Origin: Galbula dea
Taxonomy: Eukaryota; Chordata; Aves; Piciformes; Galbulidae
Length of the DNA: 64,000 nt
Direction: 5' to 3'
NCBI GenBank assembly: GCA_013399015.1
Contig: VWZX01002268.1
Span: 1,272,861 to 1,336,860 of the forward strand
Shown here: positions 12,901-23,611 of the stretch, one piece after another
Layout: every line of letters begins with the position of its first letter
Numbering within the stretch: position 1 is the first letter of the stretch
The notes under the pieces: model-generated
Told to the model about the DNA's origin: nothing
Databases searched by the model: none
The model's input: only the letters and a program-made list of their open reading frames with translations
Position numbers and translations under genes: made by a program

Positions 12901-15900
12901 ACAGCAAAAAACAAAGGCTGTTTTGAAATAATATTTTTCCCTTCAAGTCTTGAAGTGTAACACTGCTCAACACATTTAAGCCACCTCCACATTTACATTA
13001 ACTCCTTTTGTCAGCACACTAGTTTCACGGTATGAAGTGATACCAGATGTTCCAGTTTTAAATGGCTCACTAGAGTACACTTACACTGACACTTAGTAGA
13101 TGCTGAGTGCACCAATGCACTCTTACAAATCATTTAAAGTTTGTGCTCCGTCAGCAAGTATACCTGCTATTGATTGACAAAACACAAACAAATGTTAATT
13201 CTCATATGACCATGGTGTGGGTACTTGACCCATTTCAGATTTCTTAATCTTCACTAAGTCTGAAAATGATTATATTCCAAGTAGGTTTCTGCCTTTTCAG
13301 CTCGCTAGTCCATATCAATGATTTCTCTTCTTAGTTTAAAAACAGGTTATATGTCAGAAGTTCCCCTCTGGGTTAGAGTCATGCAATGCACTGCACCTGA
13401 AGATTAATAGAAAGTATATACATGTCACTCAATTAATACAAAATGCTTCTGTCTTCTCTGTGATGCACAGTATTCATGAACACAGCAAGCTAGTATTCAA
13501 TTCACACACTAACTCTCAGTGTCAGTGCAATCCAATCTAAATATTTAGGGAAACAGGTCAAGAAAAAAAGTCAAAGAGATTAAACTTCAACTTAAAATTC
13601 CACTGAGCTCCTTCAGAGAACACATAAAACACAACACAGCCTGAAGGACATTATATCCTCTGTTCTACAGCTCTGCAATGTCAAGAAACCACACAGCAGA
13701 CAGAACACAATCTGGACATTCTTGTGAAGTCTTCCAAAAAGGTAAAGGAAAAAAAGGAAGAAACCACAAGAATAGCCAGGAAAAGCACAATCTTCACAAC
13801 CTAACAAATATCAAAGAACTTTAGAATTTTAGACAAAGAATTTTAGACTTCACTGTTATTGCCACTTACTCAAATAATAAAGAAACTGGTTGCTTTCTTT
13901 CCAAGAGTGCCAAAAGTTGTCATTTTAAAAAGTGCTTAAACAAACATTTGCAAGATAAGTTGCAGAAACTGATTTTCAGTAAACATAGCACCTTATTTAA
14001 TTTACTATGATCAAACAAATCATCCTAAAGGGTTCCTCAACAAAGCAGCTAACTAGGCTTTCCCTATTAACAGGTGGGGACACAATCCTACCTATCACAC
14101 ACCTTTAGGACAAAAGTGGCTGATAATAAGAAAACAAGGCACAAATAACTTAAATACCACAACTACAAGCAGAGTAACTATTGAAAAACAGTATCATTAG
14201 GGTGGTTTTAAAAATGCATACTTACACGTTTTTACATATGTCAAAAGAAACCCCACAACAACCTTTGCTTACCATAGATGAGAATACAAACCATTAGGCA
14301 CAGTACACCATCAACACAGCAGGGATGATGTAATGAAGCTTAAAGCAAGAATCTTCAATTAAATCACTCATCTGACAAAGAAGAAACATCTACACTATGG
14401 CTGCACTGCTGCAAATACTAATGCAGACAAAGCCTACACCTTCTAACCTTCGTCTTGATGTATTTGTTTTAGCCAACGGATGTTTGTATTTAATACAAAA
14501 AATTAGAAGGATATCTTAAGGCTTAGCTTAAGTTCTATACAAACCTTAAAATCTACATCTAAATATATTTTCAAAGACTCACAGAATTAAGTAGCTGGTA
14601 CAAATATTACCTGGCACTAGAAGACTATGGCATTAACATAGCCTCTAACCCTCATCTCAGAGAGTGATGGCCTAATGATTCAGGTATCCCTCACCCACTG
14701 CTATCCATGAAGGCTACTGTTGAGATTTCTAGCAATATCCAGTAACTAGAGAACAGCTATTTGTTAGTACTATAAAGGCTTTCCACACTAGTAGCTATGA
14801 AGACAAAATATAAACCTAAGATTGTTTTGAGAAGCCTGCATAACTGTCACTGCTTTCTATAATGTAAAATTTGTGTCCAATGGATACAAATGTAAAAACT
14901 CATAGGCAGTGGTTTAATAAAACAGGAGCATCGTTCTTTGTAATGAAATAACATGAGCAATGCACATATTGATGCTTTTGAATAGAATCACTGAATCTCT
15001 GAATTTGGAATAGGCCTTTAAGATCATCGAGTCCAACTGTTAACCCAGCACTGCCAAGTCCATCACTAAACTATGTCACTAAGCACCACATCTACATGAC
15101 TTTTAAATATCTCCAGCGATGGGGAGCCTGTTCCCATGCTTGACAACCCTTTCAGTAAAGAAATTTTTCCTAATATTCAACCTAAACCTCCCCTCACACA
15201 ACTTGATGCTGCTTCCTTTTCTCCTACCACTTACTACTTGGGAGAAAAGACTGACCCTCACCTTGCTACAACCTCCTTTCAGGTAGTTGTAGAGAGTTAC
15301 AAGGTCTCGCCCAAGCCTCCTTTTCTCCAGGCTAAACAACCTCCGTTCCCCCAGCCATTCCTTGGAAGATGTGTGCTTTAGACCCTTCACCAGCTTTGTT
15401 GTCCTTCTTTGGATACACTCCAGCAACTCAGTATCTTTCTTGCAGTGAGGGGCCCAGAACTGAACACATTATTCAAGGTGCAACCTGATGATCCAGCCTG
15501 CCCAGATCCCTCTGTAGAGCCTTTCTACCCTCAAGAAGATCAACACTCCTACCCACCTTGGTGTGCTTTCCATGCACCAAATTTAAAAAAGAGAATTTAG
15601 GTATTGCTGCATCAATTCGTATTATGTTTTAAAGTTACACAGCAACATTTAACTTTTCTTCATTAGTAACATTGTTCTCTTTTACTTTACTGTTCCTCTG
15701 AAATAATAAACTTTCTAAAAGTACTTTCACACTCTCACGTACAGAGAAGACTGATGCATCTTCTGTTTTGCATACACAGACCCAAAAGCAACCTATATTC
15801 AATGTCACTGTTTTCAAAGCAGTCTCATTTACTTATGCCACTGCAAAGAGATAAGGCACCAGTGGAGACAGACTGCTAACTTCCTTGATGCCCACCAAAA

Positions 15901-16731
15901 CTCATCCCCAGTTTTGGCACATAAACTACCCTCGTCATCATCAGGATAATTTTTGAAGTCTCATTACTTTACCAGAGCCACTTTATTTACAAAAGCAAAT
16001 TTATGCCAACACTTCTCCTTACCACAGGTGTCATGGAAGTTTGTGAACTATACTGTTAGCGTCCCGAGAAAGCTTTGTATAAGGTCCACTGGAAGACATC
16101 TACAGCAAGTGGAAAGGGGAAAGTTTTCCACTACTTTTAGGAAGTTACCTTCCTCCATAAAAACTCTATGCAAAAAGCCCAATGGATGAGGGGAAAGCCC
16201 CACGATGCTCGCCATCTCTCACACCTCAACAGTCTAAGGTAGGAAAGACGGAAACAGCAAACCCTGGCACCAGCGCAGCGGAGCTTAATTGACAAAGGGA
16301 ACATTTAAAAGCAATTAATTCCGGTCGTGTCCCGGCCCTCTCTTCCACAAGAAAGAAACTCTCTCACCTCCACAGGGACGAACACAGAGGGAGCCTGGCC
16401 GCGGACTGCGGAGGTCGGGAGAAGGATGACAGCTCTCCTGCCCTTCGGAACACTACAGGGACCCCGGTCCTGGGGCAGACACAATCCCCCGGCCACGGCA
16501 CCGCCCCACAAACAGGGCCAGCCCCGCCGGCGGCTCCACGCGGCCCGGCCGGGCCGGCCCGCCCCGCCAGCCCGCCCTTCCACCGGAGGCGGCTCCAGCC
16601 CCTTCACTCACCAGCCCGTCGATCTGCACTTGCTTGACGGCAGAGTCGCCTGTGGCAGCAGCCTTGCCTTTGCTTTTCGAGGCGCTGAAGCCGCTGCCAG
16701 CAGCCCCAGAGCCTTCCTTGCGCGACGCCAT
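782..16731 (-). CDS. EIF3H: EIF3H, eIF3 subunit h (5' part: coding exons 1-2)
   Basis: Subunit h of the cytoplasmic eIF3 complex, which binds the 40S ribosomal subunit and supports start-site selection. Two coding exons are in the window: 16731-16612 (40 codons) and 938-782 (52 codons plus 1 nt), joined in phase 0 across a 15.7 kb intron. The first 92 residues match vertebrate eIF3h: a Ser/Gly/Lys-rich leader, then DSAVKQVQIDGL, then the start of the MPN domain ([31 protein letters not shown]). The leader is 40 residues before the MPN fold against 44 in human. eIF3h is known as a non-catalytic MPN protein. The start is the only ATG in this frame near the promoter and has a strong context (A at -3, G at +4). 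Exon 3 onward, beginning near VQYQ in human, is left of the window, so the gene is partial here by position and not by damage. Identity is certain. Confidence 0.97.
4439..4458 (+). repeat. poly(A) tract, 20 bp
   Basis: Twenty uninterrupted A residues. No gene-like sequence precedes it, so I read it as a simple-sequence tract and not as the tail of a processed pseudogene. Confidence 0.9.
5312..5333. repeat. perfect inverted repeat (9 bp arms, 4 bp loop)
   Basis: CATATGGAG at 5312-5320 and its exact reverse complement CTCCATATG at 5325-5333, separated by CCTT. It could form a short hairpin, but a chance palindrome is quite possible in a window this long. Confidence 0.7.
5770..6296 (+). mobile_element. 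CR1 LINE fragment, 3' end, plus orientation
   Basis: Matches the 3' part of avian CR1. It starts in the region coding for the C-terminus of the reverse-transcriptase ORF (GTACTGTGTTCAG), passes through the AACAGGTTGCCCA and TGGCAGTGTTCAAGG segments, and ends in GGAACTAGATGATCTTTTAGG and CATTCTATGATT, the usual CR1 3' tail. It is 5'-truncated as most CR1 copies are, and its frame is broken. It is the longest 3' end in the window, in EIF3H intron 1, antisense to that gene. Confidence 0.93.
6600..6680 (+). repeat. G/T-rich low-complexity stretch
   Basis: Irregular TTTGG and GGTTTT units for about 80 bp (for example GGTTTTGGTTTGGTTTTGG). It is strongly strand-asymmetric. No unit is regular enough to call a microsatellite. 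Confidence 0.8.
8005..8026 (+). repeat. T12-G10 homopolymer junction
   Basis: Twelve T at 8005-8016 followed directly by ten G at 8017-8026. Length here is likely to be both polymorphic and error-prone in assembly. Confidence 0.85.
9756..10202 (-). pseudogene. near-open minus-strand frame with Cys-rich block (unidentified)
   Basis: On the EIF3H strand a single frame stays open for 83 codons (10202-9954), meets one TGA (9953-9951), then continues for 64 more codons to a TAA at 9758-9756. Residues such as LITALSLLPNSVLITSNALLLA look protein-like (shown at 22 would exceed a short motif, key part LLPNSVLITSNALLL). In the neighbouring frame, about 9790-9895, a Cys/His-rich stretch reads CSACG, then after 14 residues CEMC, YETLYC and GERH, a spacing reminiscent of zinc-binding modules. 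I do not recognise either product. It may be a decayed exon or retrocopy, or chance. An AATAAA at about 9543-9548 on the minus strand lies downstream, but no poly(A) tail follows. Confidence 0.25.
14983..15566 (-). mobile_element. CR1 LINE fragment with internal deletion, minus orientation
   Basis: Read on the minus strand, 15566-15490 is CR1 reverse-transcriptase sequence (SVDLLEGRKALQRDL, just after the FADDTKLG box of intact elements). The sequence then jumps to the C-terminal end of the ORF (QRRTTKLVKGL, LFSLEKRRLGRDLVTLYNYL) and runs to the 3' tail at 14983. The stretch between these two parts, several hundred bp in intact elements, is missing around 15477-15492. From 15426 to 15103 the frame is still open for 107 codons, which suggests modest age. 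It lies in EIF3H intron 1 in the sense orientation. Confidence 0.93.
16612..16731 (-). CDS. EIF3H: EIF3H coding exon 1
   Basis: Codes for 40 residues from MASRKEGSG to QVQIDGL. It ends exactly on a codon boundary before the donor GTGAGT (minus strand, 16611-16606). The exon is GC-rich and lies in the promoter CpG island. The leader after MASRKEG is low in complexity (Ser, Gly, Ala, Lys) and is the least conserved part of the protein. Confidence 0.96.
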
Positions 16732-16734
16732 CTT
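16726..16734 (-). promoter_or_regulatory. EIF3H: YY1-type element overlapping the EIF3H start codon
   Basis: AAGATGGCG on the minus strand, containing the initiation ATG at 16731-16729. AAGATGGCGGC is the known YY1 motif that often sits at or just after the start site of housekeeping genes. Confidence 0.6.
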
Positions 16735-16784
16735 TCCCCTTGCACCGGCCGGAAAGGGAAAAACGAAACACAGGAAGCACGGAG

Positions 16785-16792
16785 GACGTCAC
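16785..16792 (-). promoter_or_regulatory. EIF3H: CRE-like site upstream of EIF3H
   Basis: GTGACGTC on the minus strand, 54-61 bp upstream of the start codon, matches the core TGACGTC of CREB/ATF sites. An ETS-like CTTCCTG lies between it and the ATG. Confidence 0.45.
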
Positions 16793-16847
16793 GGCAACGG
16801 CAGTGAATCGGCTCCGGGGGGAAACCCACAGGGAGAGAGGGAAAGAA

Positions 16848-16857
16848 GCATGCGCAG
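16848..16857 (+). promoter_or_regulatory. EIF3H: NRF1-type site upstream of EIF3H
   Basis: GCATGCGCAG matches the NRF1 consensus half-sites (GCATGCGC). It lies 117-126 bp upstream of the start codon in the CpG-rich region. Confidence 0.55.
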
Positions 16858-17060
16858 TGCTGTGCAGGAGTGTATAACTCTCCGCCTGGGGAGCGGGATA
16901 GATTGGTCTGGTTTTTGGCTTCACTAGCTGGTACAGGGGTCTTAGGGCTACCTGTAGCAAGAGAAACTGTGCTTTGTGTAAGGTGGCCGTGGCCATCCTA
17001 ACTGACCCGACCTGGAACGGAAGAGGGGCCGACGGGGCCTTCCTTTCCACTCCCCTGCCT

Positions 17061-20000
17061 AGGTGCCGGGCTAAACGTTTGTAACCCGGGAACCTCAGGC
17101 TGTGGTCGTCCTGGGCGATCCTGGTGCAAATAGTGATGTAGAGTCACAACCATGCGACTGAACTAGAACTGGACAGTGGGCTGCAGAAAGAGCTCCCCAG
17201 CAAGGCTGAGGGAGGCTTTGCACGTGGCAGGCATTTACATCTAATAAACCAGATTGATACTAAAGGAAAAGAACTTCTATGAGATAACAGATTTGAAAGC
17301 TTTGGATTTTAGCTTTAAAAAAGCAGATTGCTACACATCTGTCTACAGGATGCATGAATCATCAGTGCACTGTGAGGGGATACAAAATCTTAACCAAAAC
17401 CCTGAACTATTAACTACTCATATTGTTCCCAGGAAAAGGTTTAAGTGGTTTATTAGCAGTTAACTGTTGGTTTTGTTTTGCTGCTCTTTTAAGTATTTCA
17501 AACCCTACACGTTTTCGTGAAAGATGGAGAGGGCTGTGAAAGACAGACCTACTAAGAACACTGGAAAGCTTTCCAGAAGCTATGCCCAAAATGTGACATC
17601 ATTAAAATTCACCATTAACAATGTAGTTGACACTAATTTCTAACTGGGGGAAGGGAATAGTTACCAACAGTAATGGGAAGATGTATTTGCATTTTCCAGC
17701 AGGCACTGACCCAGCAGTTGCCTATTCCTATAAAATGGCTTTAATATTGCAAGAATATTTCCTGCCAGCTGCCTGCATAGGGGCTGGAACAAATTCAGTC
17801 AAAAGGTCTAGTATAATAGTCATCCCCACCAGGCAAACCTAACTACCACTGATATCACCAACCAGGTCTGCACTAATAAGAGACTTACATACCCAGCTCA
17901 GCTAATCCCTTGTGGTAGATGTCTAAAGTTACGTGTGACGAATGCTCCTTTAGACTTCCCTTGGGGAAAAATATGTTAAATGGAGCTGAAGGGTAAATTT
18001 CAGAATAGTGGCATCACTGAGGTCAAATGTGTCTTGTGCCCTAAAGAGACTCAGTTGTGCATGTGCAGCAGGATTAGGGCACTGTGCTAAAAAACAGGTT
18101 TGTGGAGAGGCTGATGCAATAATGACCCAGAGTTTCAAGGCAATATGCTGTGGACAATGAGCTCAATCATCACATAGGTGTTGTAAATTTGAGTCCTACC
18201 CCCAGCAGGTTTCAATGACTGAATGTTGTCATCACGGCTAGGCTTCGCAAACGAAGATTTGGGAAGGGCTCTACCCATGTTTGTTGCACACGCCTTGATG
18301 GGGTCTCCTCTCTCCTTTTTCCCACCACGTAATGTCCTATTGGTCCCCTATACTAATACACATTCATAACTATTTTTATGAGAAGAGGCTGATCTTTGCA
18401 ATTGAGTTCCAGGAATAGGCATATCTTCTTTAGCACATGCTCTCTTTACTTCTTAGGGTCTTCTCGGCTCCTCTCTGGTGGTCGGTGGATGAAGTAAGTA
18501 ATCTTCCTCAGCTTGCCCTTAGGATAACCCTAAACTTTACACATGTGATTCACAGGCTTTTCTTAGATAACACCATGCAGTTAACAGTACAACTGGTTTA
18601 AACTGATATACCAGGCGGCTCCTGCAAGATATAGGAACTATTTGCATATTTAGCTGTAATCTTCAGAAAAACAGAGCAGTCAACACCTGTGGCCATACAA
18701 GGGTATGCAACAGATAAGGTCGCATTTCATCACGCAGCCCTAGCATTGTTCCGTATCAACACGAATCAGGTGAACATATTTCCCATACTCCCACTGTCAC
18801 TATGTTCTGAAGTATTTTAGAGAACAAAGTTGGTTGATTGAATATTAATATTTTATTTTGTCATCATATGCATATCCAGTTTTCATTTACAAATATCAAA
18901 TAGCTTTAATTAAAGAAAACTAAGATTAGAAAACAGTACTATGGGAATATAGTGGGTTTCAGCTTCAGTTCATGGACTGCTGGAGATCTGTGGGCTACTT
19001 CAAAGATGCTAGTGAAAGGTATTTAAGTAGAAAAAACATGTCTTCGGTCAGTAAATACATGGTGCTTTACCACTGGCCAATTCCTAGGGGTCTGAAAAGG
19101 AATGAAAACTCCTGGGATAAGACAAATGTGATGTGTTATTCCTACCCATCAGTTTTTGAACAGAAACTCAATGTATTTTTAAAAGGAAACAACAATAACT
19201 ATAAAACACAAAAAAACCCACCCCAGCACATAGCTACAGTACAGAACATGAGCATGTTCAAAGAGGTTGCTCTGGGCACACAAAGAATAGCCCTACTCTA
19301 GAGACAAGCATAGGTCTCACATTGCTTAGTGCACTGCCAGAATAATTCAGCCAAATTGTTTAATTATGATTAACATGAAAAATGAAATACAAATATCAAC
19401 TTCCTACTTTACAGAAGTCAGCAGATGACTAGAGGCAAGAGGCCAAGAGGCTATAGAAAATTTTACTCTTGAAAATACTGAATTCTTGAGAAGGAGGCCA
19501 TAAAGAAGGATGCTGGACTGAAAAAAATTAATAACAGTGCCCAAGCTACTCAGGAAAACCACAAAACAGAAGACTTCCATCACAAAATATTTTTGAAAAT
19601 TTAAATGCAGAAACTTCATTAATGAATTTTAATTGATGCTCTAAATCAAAAGGCAGTTGGAACCAAACAAAACCATTTTATACCCCAGTCCTGTGTAAGT
19701 AAAAACCTTGGTAGAATTCAGATGTGTCATTCATCTCTATAGCACTGCTGCACCATACCAGTGCTATGAGCAGAACTAGTGTTGCTAAAAGGAAATTATC
19801 TGATTAAGGGTTCAAAGATGTAATCCCTTCCAAATTTTCAGACAGACTTTACCTTAAGGGCTAAACTAATTTGAATTACATTTATATATGCGCAGGGTAA
19901 GGCCAGGCACACAAATAGTTATCAGAGATGGGCTAACCTGCGATGACTTGTTACCACTTGGTAAATGGGTCATATATGAATTCTGTGTTTTTCCTCCCTA

Positions 20001-20360
20001 CCCTCTCAGCAATTCCAAATATTTCTAAGTATAATGAACACCTTAATTTCATTATCACAAAGTACAGAGGAATTAAATTAAATACAATCTGATTTTGTTC
20101 ATCGTTTATTTGAATTTGGTTCGAAGTCAGAAAAAGAGAATAAAGCTGGTATAACACATGAGAAGCTCTCAAAAGTCCTACTGGTTATTTTCAGCCCTGT
20201 AATTTCTTCCAGCTCTAGTAAGAAAGCTAGTTGTCTGCTAAACCTTTGTCCTCCAGAACATGAGTCTCAAGTATTTCCTTCTATAAGCAGTCACTTAAAA
20301 GCCTGTATAGATTATCTTTTTCTTACCCATGTAAGTCAGCAGTATGTAGTGAAAATAAAT
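17061..20360. other. EIF3H-UTP23 intergenic region, left part
   Basis: No gene, repeat or RNA recognised. Open frames here are short, lack codon structure and overlap on both strands. Composition falls from the promoter's high GC to about the window average by 17.3 kb. Confidence 0.75.
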
Positions 20361-20670
20361 CATAGAATCATAGAATTATTTAGGTTGGAAAAAACCCTTT
20401 AAGATCATCAAATCCAACTGTTAACCCAGCACTGCCAAATCCACCACTAAACCATGTCACTAAACACCACAACTACGTGTCTTTTAAATATCTCCAGGGA
20501 TAGTCACTCAACCACTTCCCTGGGCAGCCTGTTCCAATGCTTGACAACCCTTTCAGTGAAGAAATTTTTCCTAATACCCAATCTAAACAACCCCCGGCAC
20601 AAAATGAGGCTGTTTCCTCCCATCCTATCACTTATTACTTGGGAGAAGAGACTGACACCTAACTGCTACA
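20361..20670 (-). mobile_element. CR1 LINE fragment, minus orientation
   Basis: Starts at the left with the CR1 3' tail in reverse (CATAGAATCATAGAATTATT), followed by the reverse complement of TTGGCAGTGCTGGGTTAACAG and of the final coding part (TTGACAACCCTTTCAGTGAAG). It closely resembles the 3' part of the 14983 copy, so the two belong to the same CR1 subfamily. It ends near 20670 in a 5' truncation. Confidence 0.93.
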
Positions 20671-23149
20671 TATATAAATATCCTGAGCTCTATGTTAAAT
20701 GTGTACTTCTTATGATACACAATTTACAAGATTGTTAATAAGGGACATACTGCGATGGGCAGTTATGGTATTTAAACCAGAAGTAATTTTCTAGCTAAGG
20801 ATTATGGCAACAGTTGAGCTAGAAAGGTGCAGAAAGCTTTATGATATACAAAATTCTCATCTGCTGAGTTTATAACAATCCATAAAGATAAACCAGGGCT
20901 TGTCACAGCCATGTTTATTATAAATCCAGATGCTACATTCCCATGAGATAATAGAAAAATAAGTACTGTAAAAGATGAATGTACACGATGAAGTCTAAAT
21001 TTCAAAAGCTCAAAACCAGCCCCAGCATGATGACAGGAGGAGCCAGCCATGAATAATAAATATTCTGACATATATAATTTAGCACATTAAATGATGATGA
21101 ATCTTATTCTGTGGCCTATACATACCTCAGAAAAATTCAAAAATACACCTAACAAAATATTTTCAGACACACTCCAACAGTGTTTTACTGTTGTGGGTTT
21201 GTTTATTATAGTTTTGTTTTGAAATGTTCTATTTGAAAACCTTACCCTTTTCTTCTTCTTGTAAATCACTTAATTTTTCATATTTAAACATGTCTAGTGC
21301 TATGACTTTTGAAGATAACCACAGAGCACAGCATTTGCCCAAAAGCAACACATTCAGATTAAAAGGGTCTGACACAGGACAAGTTTGGGAGATTCAGGAG
21401 CTGAGATCTTTTTCTCGCCAAGCTACAAGCATTTGCCAAGTGCCAGCTTTTAAGAGAAATCTTTGTTACCAGGCCTACATCAAAGCTTTTTTGGTAAAGA
21501 ACAGCTTTTTTGACAAAAAAACAGGGAGGGACTTGCTGGTTTTCTGGAGTTTCAACCTGCCAGTAAGGGATTGTTTCCAAAGAAATCACTTCAAGTAATC
21601 CACATCAGAGCAATTGTGTGTTCTTCAATCTACTACTGCATTACCGAGCATCTCAAAACCAGAGCTCAACTCATAGGTGCCAAGAGATGGTCTTCTCTGC
21701 AAAAAGTTAATATGCTACTCAAGCAGGTTTTGTGTGCAGTGCAATGGGTGAGGCCAAGTTTGGTCTAACACTTGTCATTGCTCAGATTTGGTAAGTTCAG
21801 TATGAACTTACTTCGGATATATAGGTGGTCTTCCTCTGTGTGACACCTTATTTTCATAAAGGAGTTATTAGTATTATTCATAAAATCACAGGAACTGTTT
21901 TGTTAGGTCAGATATGTACCCTAGAGCAGTAAGTATCCTGTCTGGCAGCAGTCATGGACTTGGGTTTCAGAAAAAGTTCCCCATTTTAAACTCTGTTTCC
22001 TGTCTTTGGTAAAAAACAAGTCACATTAACAAAGGTAGTGCTTCAACACCTTTCATTAATGATAATAATGTAATTTCATGAGTAAAACGCTTACTTAAAA
22101 AAAACCCCAAAACCTGAAAGTCTTTTAGTGGTGCACCCAGATAACTGATGAAACTCCTTAATTAAAAATACTATAGCAAGTAATTTTAAAAAGTTATCTT
22201 CCTCTGAGCCTGAGTGTTTTTATTTTTTTAAATAATGAAACTATGCAGTTAGATAGAAGAACTGGGACACCCTGTCAGTACTGGAATACATTACCCACAG
22301 GACTGAAGTTTAATAAAGAGCAGTGAACTCAACATATCACTTAGCTCATAGAATAAGGCACGTATCCATGTATGACCATCATAGTTTCGCATTCACACAA
22401 CTGTCCCCTGAAAGCAACTGGAAAAAAGTATTTAACGACAGAAACATACTGTCAATAGAACAACCAGGTCCCATGGAAAATACTCTTAAATCACCTGGTT
22501 TTTTCCACACTTTTCATCCTGTAAGTACTTTATAACATCTTCCCATTTAAACATCTGAATTTCTAAACTAGTAATTAAGGACATTATTTTTTCAATTTCT
22601 CTTAACACTAACCAACCTGTTTGGAAGCAGGGGTTTTCCATGCTTATTTGCTAGCAGAAAGACCAATATGGTAAGTGGGTATTTGCTAAATGACCTTGGA
22701 GCCGTCTGACTGCTAACTGGCAGGACCTGAAATACTTGCAATACACTTGTCCTTGGCAGATAGATGTCTCCTGTTGTACCTGCATAGCAAGACAGGTGTG
22801 TCCAATTACTATTCAGATGGTGTTTGATATCACATCCCTTTGCCAGCCTAAAATAAGGCATTCAGTTCAGTTTAACTGCCAAATGCTTGGTGTGCTTATG
22901 TTTCCTGTCGGGCATGAAGAAATTTGTGCAATCTACCTTTGAATAAGCCTTCCTAAGGAAGGTATGCTGATGTATTATTAAACTGCAGTCTCAGGGACAG
23001 TCACCGTAATCTAATCATTCCAGTAAATTAGAAAAAAAAAAAGAAAATTGATTTTCTGATCTTAGCAAACGGCAGAAACTAACATCGCACCACAGAACAC
23101 AGGGCAATGAACTAGTCTGCAGGTAATTAGTGTGAAGCACTAGATGGGA
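20671..23149. other. EIF3H-UTP23 intergenic region, right part
   Basis: AT-rich, no gene recognised. It contains one copy of the 61 bp dispersed repeat (21522-21582). A 124-codon plus-strand frame (21224-21598) runs through that repeat but resembles nothing known and is not called. Confidence 0.75.
21522..21582 (+). repeat. 61 bp dispersed repeat, copy 1
   Basis: Begins CAGGGAGGGACTTGCTGG and contains AACCTGCCAGTAAGGGATTG. It aligns without gaps to 24049-24109 with 7 differences in 61 positions. The flanks do not align. The family is not recognised. Confidence 0.8.
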
Positions 23150-23398
23150 CCTAGGTCTCCCAATCACGCACCGGAGGCCGCACGCTGAGGCCAGCCAGGC
23201 TGCCAAGGCACAAAGGAACCAAGACCCGGGTCGTACCTGGCACTTCCCACAGCCAGAGCCTAACCCCAGAGCCCTTCGAACGCAGATGCATGAAACCACA
23301 GCACCCAACCACCCGCCCTGACCTCCAGCTCGCCCAGACGCGGCGAAGGCGGGGGTCAGCGGACAGCCCCGCCCCGCTCACGGCGGCGTCCGGCACAG

Positions 23399-23406
23399 CT
23401 TCCGGG
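23399..23406 (+). promoter_or_regulatory. UTP23: ETS-type site upstream of UTP23 start
   Basis: CTTCCGGG, the classic ETS/GABPA core, ends 17 bp before the UTP23 ATG. Such sites commonly lie at the transcription start of ribosome-biogenesis genes, which would make the 5' UTR very short; the TSS itself is not known. Confidence 0.5.
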
Positions 23407-23423
23407 TGGGGGGTGGCGGCGCC

Positions 23424-23611
23424 ATGAAGCTAACGCGGCAGAAGCACGCCAAGAAGATTATGGGTTTCTACAAGCACAACTTTCACTTCCGCGAGCCTTT
23501 TCAGGTGCTTGTGGACGGCACTTTCTGCCAGGCCGCACTCCGCAACAAGATCCAGATCCGGGAGCAGCTGCCCGGGTACCTCGACGGCGCCACACAGCTC
23601 TACACCACCCG
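23424..23611 (+). CDS. UTP23: UTP23 exon 1 (coding)
   Basis: 62 codons plus 2 nt, ending LYTT and the first two bases of Arg63. The donor is GTACTG at 23612. It codes for the basic N-terminus and the first PIN strand with Asp31. Confidence 0.95.

Larger units (their letters stand above)
939..16611 (-). other. EIF3H: EIF3H intron 1 (15.7 kb)
   Basis: The intron runs from donor GTGAGT at 16611 to acceptor TTCTAG at 939. It is AT-rich and contains no supported gene. It holds two CR1 fragments (5770-6296 plus, 14983-15566 minus), a 20-A tract (4439-4458), a G/T-rich stretch (about 6600-6680), a T12G10 tract (8005-8026) and an unexplained near-open frame at 9756-10202. Nothing was seen in 939-4438, 10203-14982 or 15567-16300 beyond short AT-rich tracts. 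Confidence 0.9.
16330..17060 (-). promoter_or_regulatory. EIF3H: EIF3H CpG-rich promoter region
   Basis: GC content and CpG density rise sharply against AT-rich flanks, covering exon 1, the 5' UTR and about 300 bp upstream. No TATA box is seen. Recognisable motifs are listed separately (YY1-type element at the start codon, CRE-like GTGACGTC at 16792-16785 on the minus strand, NRF1-type GCATGCGCAG at 16848). A pyrimidine-rich stretch just upstream of the ATG (about 16757-16745, minus strand, TTTTTCCCTTTCC) could be a 5' TOP start as in other translation genes; that is inference, as the TSS is not known. Confidence 0.8.

Noticed and set aside
16327..17050. Several 90-160 codon frames on both strands around EIF3H exon 1
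   Set aside because: All lie in the CpG island and conflict with each other; only the 40-codon exon 1 frame matches a known protein.
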